Shown piece after piece: positions 41,569-51,200 of a stretch of 64,000 bases of DNA. Source of the DNA: a virus; IMG/VR virus record IMGVR_UViG_3300011934_000017, positions 62,001 through 126,000 of that record; one strand, written 5' to 3'. Position 1 is the stretch's first letter. Each line of letters begins with the position of its first letter. Made by a program: the position numbers and the translations under genes. The notes under the pieces are model-generated. The model made no database searches. It saw only the letters and a program-made list of their open reading frames with translations, and was not told the DNA's origin.

Positions 41569-43086
41569 CTAGTCCCAGCGCTTGTGTAGCGCTTCTATCA
41601 GTCCCTTCTCTATTGCCTTGTCCGTCATAACAATAATATCGCCGAACGCTTCCAAGCATAGGTCCACATATCTTTGGTACTCGATACGGCCTTCGTAGGC
41701 GTTCTTATCATAACCTTTCGATAACCACTGGATAGCCTCTTCGCCGTCCAATTTGCGTAAAAGCATTTCCTTACGCAACATCTTAAAGTGGTCGCTTTTG
41801 AGTAAGTGACGATCTTCAATAGAGGCCCACTTTTTCTCAGCAGCCTGATACTCTGCCTGTGAAAGCTTATCCCGCGCTATGTCCAAAGCGCGAAGCATGG
41901 CATTACCATCAGCGTGTCCAGAAATGCGGGCAAAAGACAAAATACCGTGCATAAACCGGTTCAGATTCTGATCTATGATGACTGTGGCTGCATCTATAGC
42001 TCCTTTAATTTCAGGGCGAATATCCCCACGCACTGGAGTCAAGTCGCCTTCGTCCTTAATCGTCATGTTTTTAACAAGGGATTCTACATGCCTTTTAGGG
42101 AACAGTAAAAGACGCCGATTTTTGCTAATAGCGTTTCGGGCAGTCAGTTTAAGTCCTTCGAACGCATAAGAGCTGGTTGTAGTGCCATACTTGTAGCTTA
42201 TGAAAGACATTTTTACGTCTATACGATAGCGAAGTTCTTCCAAAAGATCAGGAATATTTTTCTTGAAATCTTTGGACGAATGGAGAACCAAATACTTATC
42301 ACCTTCAAGTTCCAATAACATTGTAGGTTCGGGACTAGCTAAGGTCGCTTCTGTTAGATCGTACTCCTTAGTGTCAATCTTATACCCGTGCTTATTGAGC
42401 CGGTGCATATCTTCCAAGAACAACGGGCCGTGACCTGCTTGATTGTACAGTGCGTTTCCATCTTCGTAGAAACGCTTATAGTGAAGCAAGTGTATCATTT
42501 CATGCAATACAACTTCGCACACACGCGGAATATCGGTCAAAGCGTGTTTAGCCAGCTTCAATGTGTAGTTAAGCTGACCGCCTTTCATCTTTAACATGGC
42601 TTGTCCGGAAAACTTGGACGCTTCTGAAAGCAGAAAGCGCACTTGGGTCGGACACTCATTCTTGAAATGTAGCTTATTGAAATAGTTATAGAGCCTAGCT
42701 ATGTCCTGCTTCTTAGGCGGCATAGGAATACTGGGAAAGAATTTCTCAGGTAAACCAGCGTCAGGATTGTGAACACGTTCACCTGTCTTAACGTCTTTGC
42801 CTCCAATGCCTGCTTTCAGACTTACACCCTTAACACGTCCCGAATATCCTGTAGAAAGACGAATAATCTTTTTGACTTCTGCTTCGGTCATAGTGAAGAC
42901 AATGCTTGGATCCGCAAGAACCGCGAGCTTCAGCTTGCCTGCATAAGTACGAATGCCATACTTCATCTTAGGTGCTAAGTCTAAATCATATTTCGGATTG
43001 TGATTTTCAAACGAAAGAGTTTTCTTACCTTGATATTGGTACCACTGGTATTTATCAATGGATACAGCAGCTAATGAAGTAAACAT
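41569..43086 (-). CDS. SprT-like zinc metallopeptidase with cryptic N-terminal domain
   Basis: This 505-residue protein has a SprT-like zinc site at residues 195-199 (VVLHEMIHLLHY), with a third ligand His219 in AGHGPLF. The N-terminal ~100 residues share a cryptic domain with the protein at 51677-52564: YQWYQYQGKK.L, MKYGI, T(E)AEVKKIIRLSTGYSGRV and GIGGKDVK. The C-terminal ~270 residues hold a basic helical region (LTARNAISKNRRLLLFPKRH) and are unrecognised. Target unknown. It follows the HNLG gene by 10 bases, so it may be virion-associated; this is inference. Confidence 0.72.
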   Translation of the reverse strand: MFTSLAAVSIDKYQWYQYQGKKTLSFENHNPKYDLDLAPKMKYGIRTYAGKLKLAVLADPSIVFTMTEAEVKKIIRLSTGYSGRVKGVSLKAGIGGKDVKTGERVHNPDAGLPEKFFPSIPMPPKKQDIARLYNYFNKLHFKNECPTQVRFLLSEASKFSGQAMLKMKGGQLNYTLKLAKHALTDIPRVCEVVLHEMIHLLHYKRFYEDGNALYNQAGHGPLFLEDMHRLNKHGYKIDTKEYDLTEATLASPEPTMLLELEGDKYLVLHSSKDFKKNIPDLLEELRYRIDVKMSFISYKYGTTTSSYAFEGLKLTARNAISKNRRLLLFPKRHVESLVKNMTIKDEGDLTPVRGDIRPEIKGAIDAATVIIDQNLNRFMHGILSFARISGHADGNAMLRALDIARDKLSQAEYQAAEKKWASIEDRHLLKSDHFKMLRKEMLLRKLDGEEAIQWLSKGYDKNAYEGRIEYQRYVDLCLEAFGDIIVMTDKAIEKGLIEALHKRWD

Positions 43087-43096
43087 GGCGTACTCC

Positions 43097-43525
43097 TTAA
43101 ACGAAAATCACGTTTGCGACTCCCGCCTGAGGAGTATGAAAACTAATAGTAACAGCATTAAAATCTACGGAAAGAGTGTCGTACAAAACACCTTCAAAAT
43201 TTTCATCTAGGATTGTAACAACGACATTCCTACTGTTCTTGTCATGCTCTATTACCCATTCAGAAGCAGGTTCGCCCATTACAAAAGAGACACCTTCCGC
43301 AGTACCTGTAGCACCTCCTCCAAGCTCAACAAAGTCAGCGAGACTGATTGAGGACAGTGCGCCGTCTACCATAGCGAGCATCTGTCCGTCTTCCAGTACA
43401 AGACCTGATAACTGTCTAGGTCCCGCACCGCGTCTCACTATGACAGATTCTTTTGGAGCATCCTCTTCTAAATAAGGACGTTTGGGAAGCTCTAGTTGTA
43501 TAAACGACTCAAATTGGTTTGCCAT
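43097..43525 (-). CDS. Small tail protein with C-terminal HNLG domain
   Basis: This 142-residue protein has an N-terminal ~75 residues with no clear module, then residues ~85-142 forming one HNLG domain in a variant form (EWVIEHDKNSRNVVVTILDE...VTISFHTPQAGVA). Its ATG overlaps the upstream stop (TAATG), so it is coupled to the 684-residue tail protein. It is probably part of the same complex. Confidence 0.66.
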   Translation of the reverse strand: MANQFESFIQLELPKRPYLEEDAPKESVIVRRGAGPRQLSGLVLEDGQMLAMVDGALSSISLADFVELGGGATGTAEGVSFVMGEPASEWVIEHDKNSRNVVVTILDENFEGVLYDTLSVDFNAVTISFHTPQAGVANVIFV

Positions 43526-45579
43526 TATGATAGCTCCTCTATATCTAGTTCAAGTGTTCCCGAAGTGTTAGCGCTGGCAAAATCAACGTCGCTCAACCAA
43601 ATATGAGTACCCATGGAAGCCTTGTAATTACCTTCGCTGTCTACCACAGAATAAGAAGCGCGAGCATCCCGAGTGTCGGTTCTTAACGTTAAAAGAGAAT
43701 CGGAGCCAGCATAGTTTACACGAGTATTTGTGACGTTGTAAACGGGAACGCCGATAGGAGCAATGCGAGAAAGTGCGGGCATGGTTATCGTTGTCTTCGT
43801 AAAACCAGCAACAGCATAACTTAGATCAGGTTTTTCAGTTACAGGCATACCAGAAAGACCTTGTGCTGCTAGGTCCGAAAATACTGTAACACCACGAACA
43901 TCAGAGTTCGTGATTTTCAAGTTTCGAGACCAAACTGTATCGCTTTCTTTAGTCCAAACTCCTGTCCAAGAACCTACAGGAGGCGTTAAGAATGGAGAAG
44001 CATGTAATTCTTGATCAAACTCAAGTCTTACCTTATAATCAATCCCATCGGGCGAAGAGCGTAGGTGTGGAATTGGCGTAGCTTCACCTACTTCAAGTCC
44101 TGGATTTTGGAAAGACACTAAAAAGGGCGAAATAATTCCTTGAAAGTCTGTGCGATACACATACCAATTTTCACCGTTCTTAGATAGAGGAGCGGGACCA
44201 GTCGTTGAGCCTACAGAACCATCAGAAGGCCATGTTGCCCCATCCCAACCACCAACACTTCCCGTAGATAGATCAATAAACGTCGCTCGGCCTAACGCAG
44301 CAGGATAAGCAAAATATCCGTAACCCGCCGGAGCTTCTAAGAAGAAGTCCTGATCGTTTGTAGAGGAAAGTGTCTGTGCTAAAGAATCGATACCGGAGAC
44401 AGAAAGATTAGGAGACGTAGATGCTCCATAAACAGGAAGACTGGATATCTTCTGAGAACTGCCTCGAAGCACAGAATTTTCTATAACGAGAGACAGCATT
44501 GAAGGTGCGATACTGGAGATAGGAATATCAAAGACCCCTTCAAAGTAGGTATCGTTAGAGTCTTTCCAAGCACGAATTGTTATGCCTCCGGAAAGACTAT
44601 AAGTTGCCACATCCACAGTCAACGTGCGCGAAGAAAGAATAGCAGAAGGAGAACCGTCAAAAGTACCATGATCGAAAGAAAACTCGCTACGCTCTGCGTT
44701 CAGGTACGAAATAGTAGCCAAACACGTATCGTTAAGACCCAGAGCATCCTTGTTGTTACTGAAAGCTGAAAGTGTCACGGTCACTTGCGGAACTGTTTGA
44801 TCAAGGCGTATTGGATCCGACTCGAAGCTAGTTCCTTTTGTTCCTAATTGATTTTCAGCATACAGTGAGATCCTATTTAAACCAGAAGCATTGGATGCCT
44901 CAACAACACCGCTAAAGACTCTGTATCCATCAGAAGAACTATTAGCGGCACCTAAAGTTAAAGTATAGTTGCGAGAAGTGGCAGCACCTAAGTTTAAAGC
45001 TTTTATTTCGACAGCAGAGTTCTCAACAGAACCCTCGACAGAAATAAGGTCGCCAGCCTTAACTGCGGTCTGTACTCCGGGAAAAGCTGTCACGCTCAAG
45101 CTTGTAATAACAGGTCCGCTACCTTCGACGCTAATACTAATAGAAGCTTCAGTCCCTTGAGAGGACTTTAACGTTAAAGTACCACTTTCAGACATTTCAA
45201 TAGGTACGCTACCTGTAAACGAGTTCGGACTTCCTTCTACCCCTTCTACATTTGCGTAGCTTAATAAAACATCATTCATCCATACCGACACTTCAGGTGC
45301 ATCAAACGCGATTTTACTATCGCAGATAAAACCTACAGTAATAAAAGCAGTGTCCGAAACACAACTGTTGATTATTTTGTTAGGCGGTGTGGTGTCTTTA
45401 TACTGTTTGTTACCTACATTGCCTTCAGAAGTGGGCATAACGCTAGTGATGAATATTGGACGCTGTGAGGTATCGTTAAATACTTTATCCAAGTCCTCTT
45501 TTCGAATAGCATGATCGGGTTCCGTAGGAGCATAATGCAGACGTAAGAAGCCTAATGCTTCCAAATTGTGTGCTTTCAC
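43525..45579 (-). CDS. Tail protein with one FAYP domain, GTG start
   Basis: The start is placed at GTG 45577-45579 with GGAG eight bases upstream. A start at 45672 would lie before a terminator and overlap the upstream gene. The 684-residue protein begins VKAHNLEALGFLRLHYAPTEPDHAIRKEDLD, a fibre-type N terminus. It has Ig-like beta repeats (TSLSVTAFPGVQTAV) and one copy of the FAYP domain at ~411-493 (YGYFAYPAALGRATF...GGWDGATWP...WYVYRTDF). It is probably a baseplate-linked fibre related to the 1968-residue protein. Confidence 0.7.
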   Translation of the reverse strand: MKAHNLEALGFLRLHYAPTEPDHAIRKEDLDKVFNDTSQRPIFITSVMPTSEGNVGNKQYKDTTPPNKIINSCVSDTAFITVGFICDSKIAFDAPEVSVWMNDVLLSYANVEGVEGSPNSFTGSVPIEMSESGTLTLKSSQGTEASISISVEGSGPVITSLSVTAFPGVQTAVKAGDLISVEGSVENSAVEIKALNLGAATSRNYTLTLGAANSSSDGYRVFSGVVEASNASGLNRISLYAENQLGTKGTSFESDPIRLDQTVPQVTVTLSAFSNNKDALGLNDTCLATISYLNAERSEFSFDHGTFDGSPSAILSSRTLTVDVATYSLSGGITIRAWKDSNDTYFEGVFDIPISSIAPSMLSLVIENSVLRGSSQKISSLPVYGASTSPNLSVSGIDSLAQTLSSTNDQDFFLEAPAGYGYFAYPAALGRATFIDLSTGSVGGWDGATWPSDGSVGSTTGPAPLSKNGENWYVYRTDFQGIISPFLVSFQNPGLEVGEATPIPHLRSSPDGIDYKVRLEFDQELHASPFLTPPVGSWTGVWTKESDTVWSRNLKITNSDVRGVTVFSDLAAQGLSGMPVTEKPDLSYAVAGFTKTTITMPALSRIAPIGVPVYNVTNTRVNYAGSDSLLTLRTDTRDARASYSVVDSEGNYKASMGTHIWLSDVDFASANTSGTLELDIEELS

Positions 45580-45595
45580 TTTTGACTCTCCAAAT

Positions 45596-45621
45596 AAAAA
45601 AGGGGCCAAAAGAGGCCCCTT
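45596..45621 (-). terminator. Rho-independent terminator
   Basis: On the minus strand AAGGGGCC (45614-45621) pairs with GGCCCCTT around a short CTCTTT-like loop, and a run of Ts follows. It ends transcription after the 88-residue gene. The next gene's GTG lies 17 bases on. Confidence 0.8.
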
Positions 45622-45629
45622 ACGATAAA

Positions 45630-45896
45630 TTACGGTGCATAGTGTCGAAACATTTCTTCCGTGTCGTCGCAAGTGATGACTTGCTCACCGTTCAACACAG
45701 CAGCTTTTACAGATGCTCCAGCATTTTTGCATTTGTACCTGTAATCCGCATCATGTTGTAAGGGGATGAACATTGCGGTATTTTTAGGTCCAGAAGCGAG
45801 CACGTACACATGCTTTTCGCCAAGAAAAGAAACCACACGTTGTGAAATCTTAACTTCATTCAAATTTTCTTTTGTTAAATTAGTTACCATATCCAC
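45630..45896 (-). CDS. Small unknown protein
   Basis: This encodes 88 residues from a GTG at 45896, with AAGGA close upstream, or 86 residues from the ATG at 45890. It is a mixed sheet/helix protein with KISQRVVSFLGEKHVYVLASG and a Cys at YRYKCKNAG. No motif is known to me. It is followed by a strong terminator, so it ends a transcription unit. Role unknown. Confidence 0.55.
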   Translation of the reverse strand: MDMVTNLTKENLNEVKISQRVVSFLGEKHVYVLASGPKNTAMFIPLQHDADYRYKCKNAGASVKAAVLNGEQVITCDDTEEMFRHYAP

Positions 45897-45906
45897 TGAT
45901 TCCTTG

Positions 45907-46269
45907 TTATTGCATAGTCACTTTAAAAGAGATATTACCTTCTCGGATCACCTTGGGGAGTTGATTCAAGGCTTGCTGCTCTGCTTGCTCTAACGTGTCC
46001 ATCTTATCGAAAAACGGCTGCTTCTCACGATCCGACAATGTGTTTCCATTTACCATGGGACGTACTTTACGCATCTGATCGCGGATGTGCGCAAGACGTT
46101 TTTCCCGCTCATTTACAAATCTAGGAAATACGTCAGAAGCATCGGGATGTTGAAGGCAAGCCTTTAACTCGTTTGAAGTTAACGCTATATAACTAACCGA
46201 AGAAGATTGCTCTGCCTTCGAAATTAAACTTTTTAATTCTAGTAACGGGTCGTCATAAACGATACGCAT
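45907..46269 (-). CDS. Unknown helical protein
   Basis: This 120-residue protein is strongly helical with charged heptads (FVNEREKRLAHIRDQMRKV) and a short C-terminal strand (GNISFKVTM). It lies between two small baseplate-region genes in a short operon (gaps of nine and ten bases). It could be a baseplate or assembly factor. Family not recognised. Confidence 0.58.
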   Translation of the reverse strand: MRIVYDDPLLELKSLISKAEQSSSVSYIALTSNELKACLQHPDASDVFPRFVNEREKRLAHIRDQMRKVRPMVNGNTLSDREKQPFFDKMDTLEQAEQQALNQLPKVIREGNISFKVTMQ

Positions 46270-46278
46270 AGGTTCCCC

Positions 46279-46476
46279 TCAGTGTAGGTAGGTGGAAGCG
46301 TTCTCTGAAAGAAAACGCGAGTTAGGAGGCTTAGGAAATATTCTAAAGCCTCGATACAGATGGCGATCAAACAAAGGATCGACAGACTTTATATTCTCAG
46401 TCATGGCAGGATCGTTTTGTTTGGCTCCCCAAATAGATAACGTATTCAAATAACGTCTTTCTTCGAAAAGCTTCAT
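46279..46476 (-). CDS. Small unknown baseplate-region protein
   Basis: This 65-residue protein is basic and aromatic, with no motif seen (MKLFEERRYLNTLSIWGAKQN...). Its ATG overlaps the TAA of the spike gene (TAATG), so it is coupled to it. Small proteins at this place are often baseplate or spike partners, but nothing in the sequence proves it. Confidence 0.55.
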   Translation of the reverse strand: MKLFEERRYLNTLSIWGAKQNDPAMTENIKSVDPLFDRHLYRGFRIFPKPPNSRFLSENASTYLH

Positions 46477-47288
46477 TAACCGTTAGTCTCCGAGCGCGTA
46501 CATTGGATGCGATGCAACAGGTCTATCGTTTCCCAACGATTCTTTTTAACGCGAACCCAGTCGTTTCCATCAATAACAGTCTTTCGATTGCCTTTGATAT
46601 GAGTAGTCTGGTCGCCTGTTATATAGGTGTGCTGATTACCTGAATATCCTTTAGCTAATAGACCTTTAAAAGGCACACGCTTTGCTGGCTTGGCACTCAA
46701 ACCACTTAGAACGGTCTCTGGAGCATTTAGCAGATAGCCCGGAATGTCGCCTTTCGAACCTGACACAGTTAGCTGTTGGTTACCGATGATGTACTGATTC
46801 ACATCACCAAGAAAGGTCATGTTCAGATCGCCAGGATTATTGAAAAACACCTCATTGGTGCGAGTATCAATAATCATGTAGCAGCCGTTAGAGAACTTGA
46901 ATACGGCACGATCTGGATAGTTCACGTCTTGGTGTTCAGGAAGTGCAGTCTGATCATCGACAGTGTAAGTAGTCCACACAGGTCGATGTGGATCACCAGT
47001 AGGAAACTTCAGTCCCACTTTATGATCTTTCTTAGGAACCCACGCCATGCCGGAACGTTCGGTAGAGTTGCCTCCAGGATTATATGCGCCATCGGGATGA
47101 TTAAACTCCGGTATCGCCCACGGTAAATCACCGTCTGGAATACCATCGAACACGCCCTCAATGCGAGCTTGAATACGACAGATTTTTCTCTGGTCAAAAT
47201 TGTTTACGACTTTTGCTTCGTAAACCATGCGAGGATCAAGCCCTTGTTTTGACAGGTACTTCGTCGCATTTATTGTTCCTCCTGCCAT
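46476..47288 (-). CDS. Baseplate hub/spike protein, gp5/gpV-like
   Basis: This 270-residue protein has an OB-fold region at the N terminus (VVNNFDQRKICRIQARIEGVFDG, WVPKKDHKVGLKFPTGDPHRPVW), typical of gp5/gpV proteins. Repeated beta-helix-like segments follow (GDVNQYIIGNQQLTVSG, GNQHTYITGDQTTHIKGNRKTVIDGNDWV), which suit the trimeric needle. It should form the cell-puncturing spike capped by PAAR. It lacks a lysozyme domain; the SleB protein may supply lytic activity, which is inference. Confidence 0.8.
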   Translation of the reverse strand: MAGGTINATKYLSKQGLDPRMVYEAKVVNNFDQRKICRIQARIEGVFDGIPDGDLPWAIPEFNHPDGAYNPGGNSTERSGMAWVPKKDHKVGLKFPTGDPHRPVWTTYTVDDQTALPEHQDVNYPDRAVFKFSNGCYMIIDTRTNEVFFNNPGDLNMTFLGDVNQYIIGNQQLTVSGSKGDIPGYLLNAPETVLSGLSAKPAKRVPFKGLLAKGYSGNQHTYITGDQTTHIKGNRKTVIDGNDWVRVKKNRWETIDLLHRIQCTRSETNG

Positions 47289-47291
47289 GAT

Positions 47292-47501
47292 TCACTCCAG
47301 AATTATTTGAACGAGTTCTTTTAGCTCTGAAATGGAGCTAGCCGAAGAATAATGGAAAAGACTTTCCATAACGCTATCCACATCAACTTGGTCTTGCTGT
47401 TTTAGCAGTAAAGAGGCTGCGGCGCTGATAGAGCCTGAGTTTAACAGATTAGCGGTTGAACGCACTACTTCCAATTCTAAGTGAGCATTTTTAGGTGTCA
47501 C
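47292..47501 (-). CDS. Small unknown protein, GTG start
   Basis: This 69-residue protein starts at a GTG (47499-47501) overlapping the TGA of the previous gene (GTGA), an arrangement that supports coupling. It is helical, rich in Ser, Leu and Glu (MESLFHYSSASSISELKELVQIILE). No motif. It lies between the spike gene and two other small unknown genes. Confidence 0.52.
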   Translation of the reverse strand: MTPKNAHLELEVVRSTANLLNSGSISAAASLLLKQQDQVDVDSVMESLFHYSSASSISELKELVQIILE

Positions 47502-47863
47502 ACTTTTTCGCCTTTCGCTGTCCAGTACAAGGCTAAAGCTCGATTTTCAATAGGTAACATCAACAGGTTTTTGTAATACTTAGAAGCGGCTTCACCTGTC
47601 TGTCTTAGAGACCTGCTCATGCCTACGTAAGTTAGCGCTCCTGTTTCTGACATAGCGTTGGTAACATAAAGCTTGAGAGAATCTTCAGGCAAAGAAGTTT
47701 CGCAAGCGGCAATTAAGTTACTGTCTAAAACAGCAGGTTGCCCTTCTACGTGAATAATAGAGCCTTGTTGTTCCAATTCTTTATTCAGAATAAACTTGGA
47801 TAACCAGGCAGCTTTTTCATTATCGCTCATTACTCCCCAGCCCATTATTTCAAAATCTTCCAC
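47498..47863 (-). CDS. Unknown protein, GTG start
   Basis: This 121-residue protein starts at a GTG (47861-47863) preceded by GGAG at about seven bases; an ATG seven codons on is an alternative. It is mixed helical with Trp and Tyr (MGWGVMSDNEKAAWLSKF, LALYWTAKGEKV). Function unknown. It is coupled to the next gene and probably belongs to the baseplate/tail set by position. Confidence 0.55.
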   Translation of the reverse strand: MEDFEIMGWGVMSDNEKAAWLSKFILNKELEQQGSIIHVEGQPAVLDSNLIAACETSLPEDSLKLYVTNAMSETGALTYVGMSRSLRQTGEAASKYYKNLLMLPIENRALALYWTAKGEKV

Positions 47864-47874
47864 AATGCTCTCCT

Positions 47875-48270
47875 CTAACTGAAAGAAAAACGTTCACCAC
47901 CTCTGCGAGTCAACGTCTCTTCGATATCTAGGTCATGCTTTTCCATTTCGCGTATATCAAACTTAACAGCATCGCAGCTATTTTTCTCTAGCTCTGTAAA
48001 ATTGTTTATGTCAATCGCTAAGAAGCCGCCGTCTTGGCCTCGATGTAACACAGATACCGTCCAAAGAACGTTCAGTTTGTTTTCATCTACGAAAGTCACA
48101 GGTTTAACACCTATGAAGAAATCGCATACCTCCGTAATATAGACACAGGAGTTTAAAAGATCATTGCGATGTTTTTTCAGATCGATTTTAGCAGCAGGAT
48201 CGTCTGTGGCTACACCTTGTCTAATCATAACGCCAAGATTTAGATGGCGTAGAAATTCAGAATGAAGCAT
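47875..48270 (-). CDS. Unknown structural-region protein
   Basis: This 131-residue protein has an N-terminal helix (MLHSEFLRHLNLGVMIRQG) and a beta-rich middle with KLNVLWTVSVLHRGQDGGFLAIDIN. It ends with a charged segment (EETLTRRGGERFSFS). No motif is recognised. It follows the portal gene by ten bases, a place often held by head-tail connector or tail-completion proteins. Confidence 0.55.
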   Translation of the reverse strand: MLHSEFLRHLNLGVMIRQGVATDDPAAKIDLKKHRNDLLNSCVYITEVCDFFIGVKPVTFVDENKLNVLWTVSVLHRGQDGGFLAIDINNFTELEKNSCDAVKFDIREMEKHDLDIEETLTRRGGERFSFS

Positions 48271-48280
48271 GACTATTTCC

Positions 48281-51200
48281 TTAGAAAGATCGCGTATTTT
48301 TCTTTGACTGTTTTGGAGTCACAGAGCCGTGAGTAAGAGGAGTTTTCTTATTCGCTGTGATATCACCAAGTGCTCGGGCTATTTCACGATTCGACCGCTC
48401 ATTAGCTTTCTTCTGATCTGGCACAAACTTCTTTTTACCTGTTTTGGTGCGACCTACAATCTCTTCGTCTTCACCAAAGTCACGATTCAACATTGAAGGT
48501 CTACGGCCCATCTTTTGAGCAAGCACAGAGGAGCGCGTTCCTTCAGAGTAGTTCATAAGCTCGCGTAGGTCTTCATTGCCGCCAGAAGCGAAAGCACTTC
48601 CGTCATCACCACCTTCTTTGGGTCCGTACTTCGATTTAATCTCACCTACTTTCTTACTGTACTCTGACACCTTCTGCAAAAGCTCTAGGTCATCATCAGC
48701 ATCGGAAAGCAACGTGTCCAAGTTAAAGCCACCTGCCGCTGCAATAGCGCGAAGAGGAACGGGTACACCTTTTTCGGATAACGTAGTAAGCATTTCCATG
48801 TACTGCGTATCACCTTCAGGCTTTAGCTGCTTAGACCAGTGAACGTTAGGTATCAACAATCGAGTACCATCAGCCATCTTATCCAGATTAGCTTGCATGT
48901 TATCTGTATCAAGCAAGCCGTCTTTTCGAATCAGTTTACCACGTTCGTTGATTGTGTAGCCATTAACAAGGCTAACAAGCGGGAAAATCTTGTTGTAGAA
49001 AAGCTTGCGTGTCAGCATATCGCGGAATGCACGGATACTTTCAATGAATACCGTCAAGCTTGAGTCAGCAGTGTTGTGAACCACGAGACCATTCGCTACA
49101 AATGCAGGCTCTACTCCCGGCTGCATGGATATGTCGTAAACGTGTTGTTTACCGTTATCGTTGATAGATTTGATAGGAACAACCATATAACGAAGAGCAA
49201 CTAAGTCCATTACTCTACGATACATGGAAGGCGAAATTTGCTCCAATCTCTCAAGCAGACCGTTGTAATCGCCATTGTCGTATTTATCGTACATGAAGTT
49301 TTTACCGCACATGGAGTACATGTTTTCTCGGCAATTACGAAGTACGATAACTTGACCAGAATCATTCAAATAAGCTACACCTCCTCCGGCTGGACCGACT
49401 TTTCGTGCTTCCAAGAAGTCTTTAAGGAAGCGGTTAGGAAAACCATAGTCTTGTCTTGGTTTAACTCCGCGGTATTTACTCATATCCAGCTTTTTGGAAC
49501 ACAGATAAGTCTCAATCTTATTCCAGAATAGACGACTATCCGTGAAACTAAGCTCTACAAAAGATTTCCTACGGTGAGACAGAACACCGTGCGCAAGCAA
49601 CATGACCTGCACTTGTTCCATAAGTGTCGGGCTAGCAGAAGAAAAGGCAATTCTATCGCTGACATGTGCATCACCTTCCATGTACGCAGCCAAGAAAGCT
49701 AGTTGACTTTTCTCGTCGGCCTGCAAAACCGTCCAAGGTATTTCCTGATTATAGCTAGGCAGTTCACTTCCTTTTCGAGTATAAATAAAACCAAGTTCTT
49801 TGATCCAATGAACGATAGTTTTACTTCCTACTTCAAGAACATAGCAGTCTGCGTTTGCAACACCTGTCTTACCTTGAATATCGTAGTCGTCTGCTTTGGA
49901 AATACGTTTACGTACAGTAGCTTTGACTCCGAACAAATCTTTGAAGAATTTGGCTGTACGCTTGAGGAGCTTTTTGTCTGAGTTGGTGATAGCAAGCTTT
50001 TTGTCGCCTATTAGGTTACCTTCACTCACTAGCAAACCTAATAAGTACGCAAGCTTTGGTGTCATTTCAACAGGTTGCTTTAGATGTTTGCGCTTTCCAC
50101 GACGTCCTACTAAAGAGGTCTGATCTGTTAACTCGACAAGCAAACGATCGGAACGAACAAGTCCTTTTGTAGGAATACAAAGCGGATCTCCTAAGTTTAA
50201 GCTACCTGCTTGGATCCATTCTGTAGTTCCAGTGTCGTTAAAAACTAGGAATGGATGATTAGCAGTAGAAGCAAGTTCGTTTCCTTTTGAAGTAACGACC
50301 TTCAAAGTGTCGGCATAACCACTATACTTCCAAGAAGAGGTCTTCTCGTTTGCGTAGCGAGACTGCACAGTAGCGTCTAAGGGTACTTCAATGTCTTTTA
50401 AGGACTCGGAAGTATCTTTAGGTAGATGTTTTTCACCTACCATTTGATCAATACGAAGTAACCCCTTATTAGTAGGGATCAAAGAGTCGCCTGTTAAGCA
50501 AGCGTAGTTAGCCTCACCTGAGAGGAATGACTCACTGATACCGAGGGCGCGTAGCTTAAATGTAGCGGTGCTGTCCCATGTGTCTGTTACTTTCCAGAAG
50601 TCACCGCCTTGGCGAATTTCATCGGTTGTTACACCGAGGCGTGTTGCGATGATTGCGCCAAGCGGATCACTGTCAGCATTCATGAACAGGTCAGTCATGA
50701 ACTCCATGTCCGCTACAGTAGGTTCCCACTGGTCTCCATCACCCAAAGAAATATGAAGTATACCGCGCTGCCTACGACTAGATTCAACAAGCGTACCGCG
50801 AAACAGATTCTTTTCAATCAGGTAAAGAGGCAGTACGCGACGATAGAACGATACGCCTTCACCACTCGTGAAAGTCTTACGTGGAATATACACTGTAGTC
50901 AGCGGATCCAACTCAAGTGCATCTTGTTGGAGAAGCTGAACAACGTCTTCACCTAAACGGCTCTTCAAGTTTTGCATTCGAGGTCCGTCAGAACTCAACG
51001 ACGCTTGAACGCTCTCTGGAATTGATACTGTGATGATAGGGTCTTGACCGTAGAACGGCAGACTATCTATCTTGGCGTTATCATTACGATGCGGCATCAT
51101 ATCGAAGAAACGCTTGGAGCTTTTGTTGTATAACAGACTTCCGATGAATGCACCGTCTACCAAGTGGTCAGTAGATAGGTGAGGAAGAATAGTACGAATG

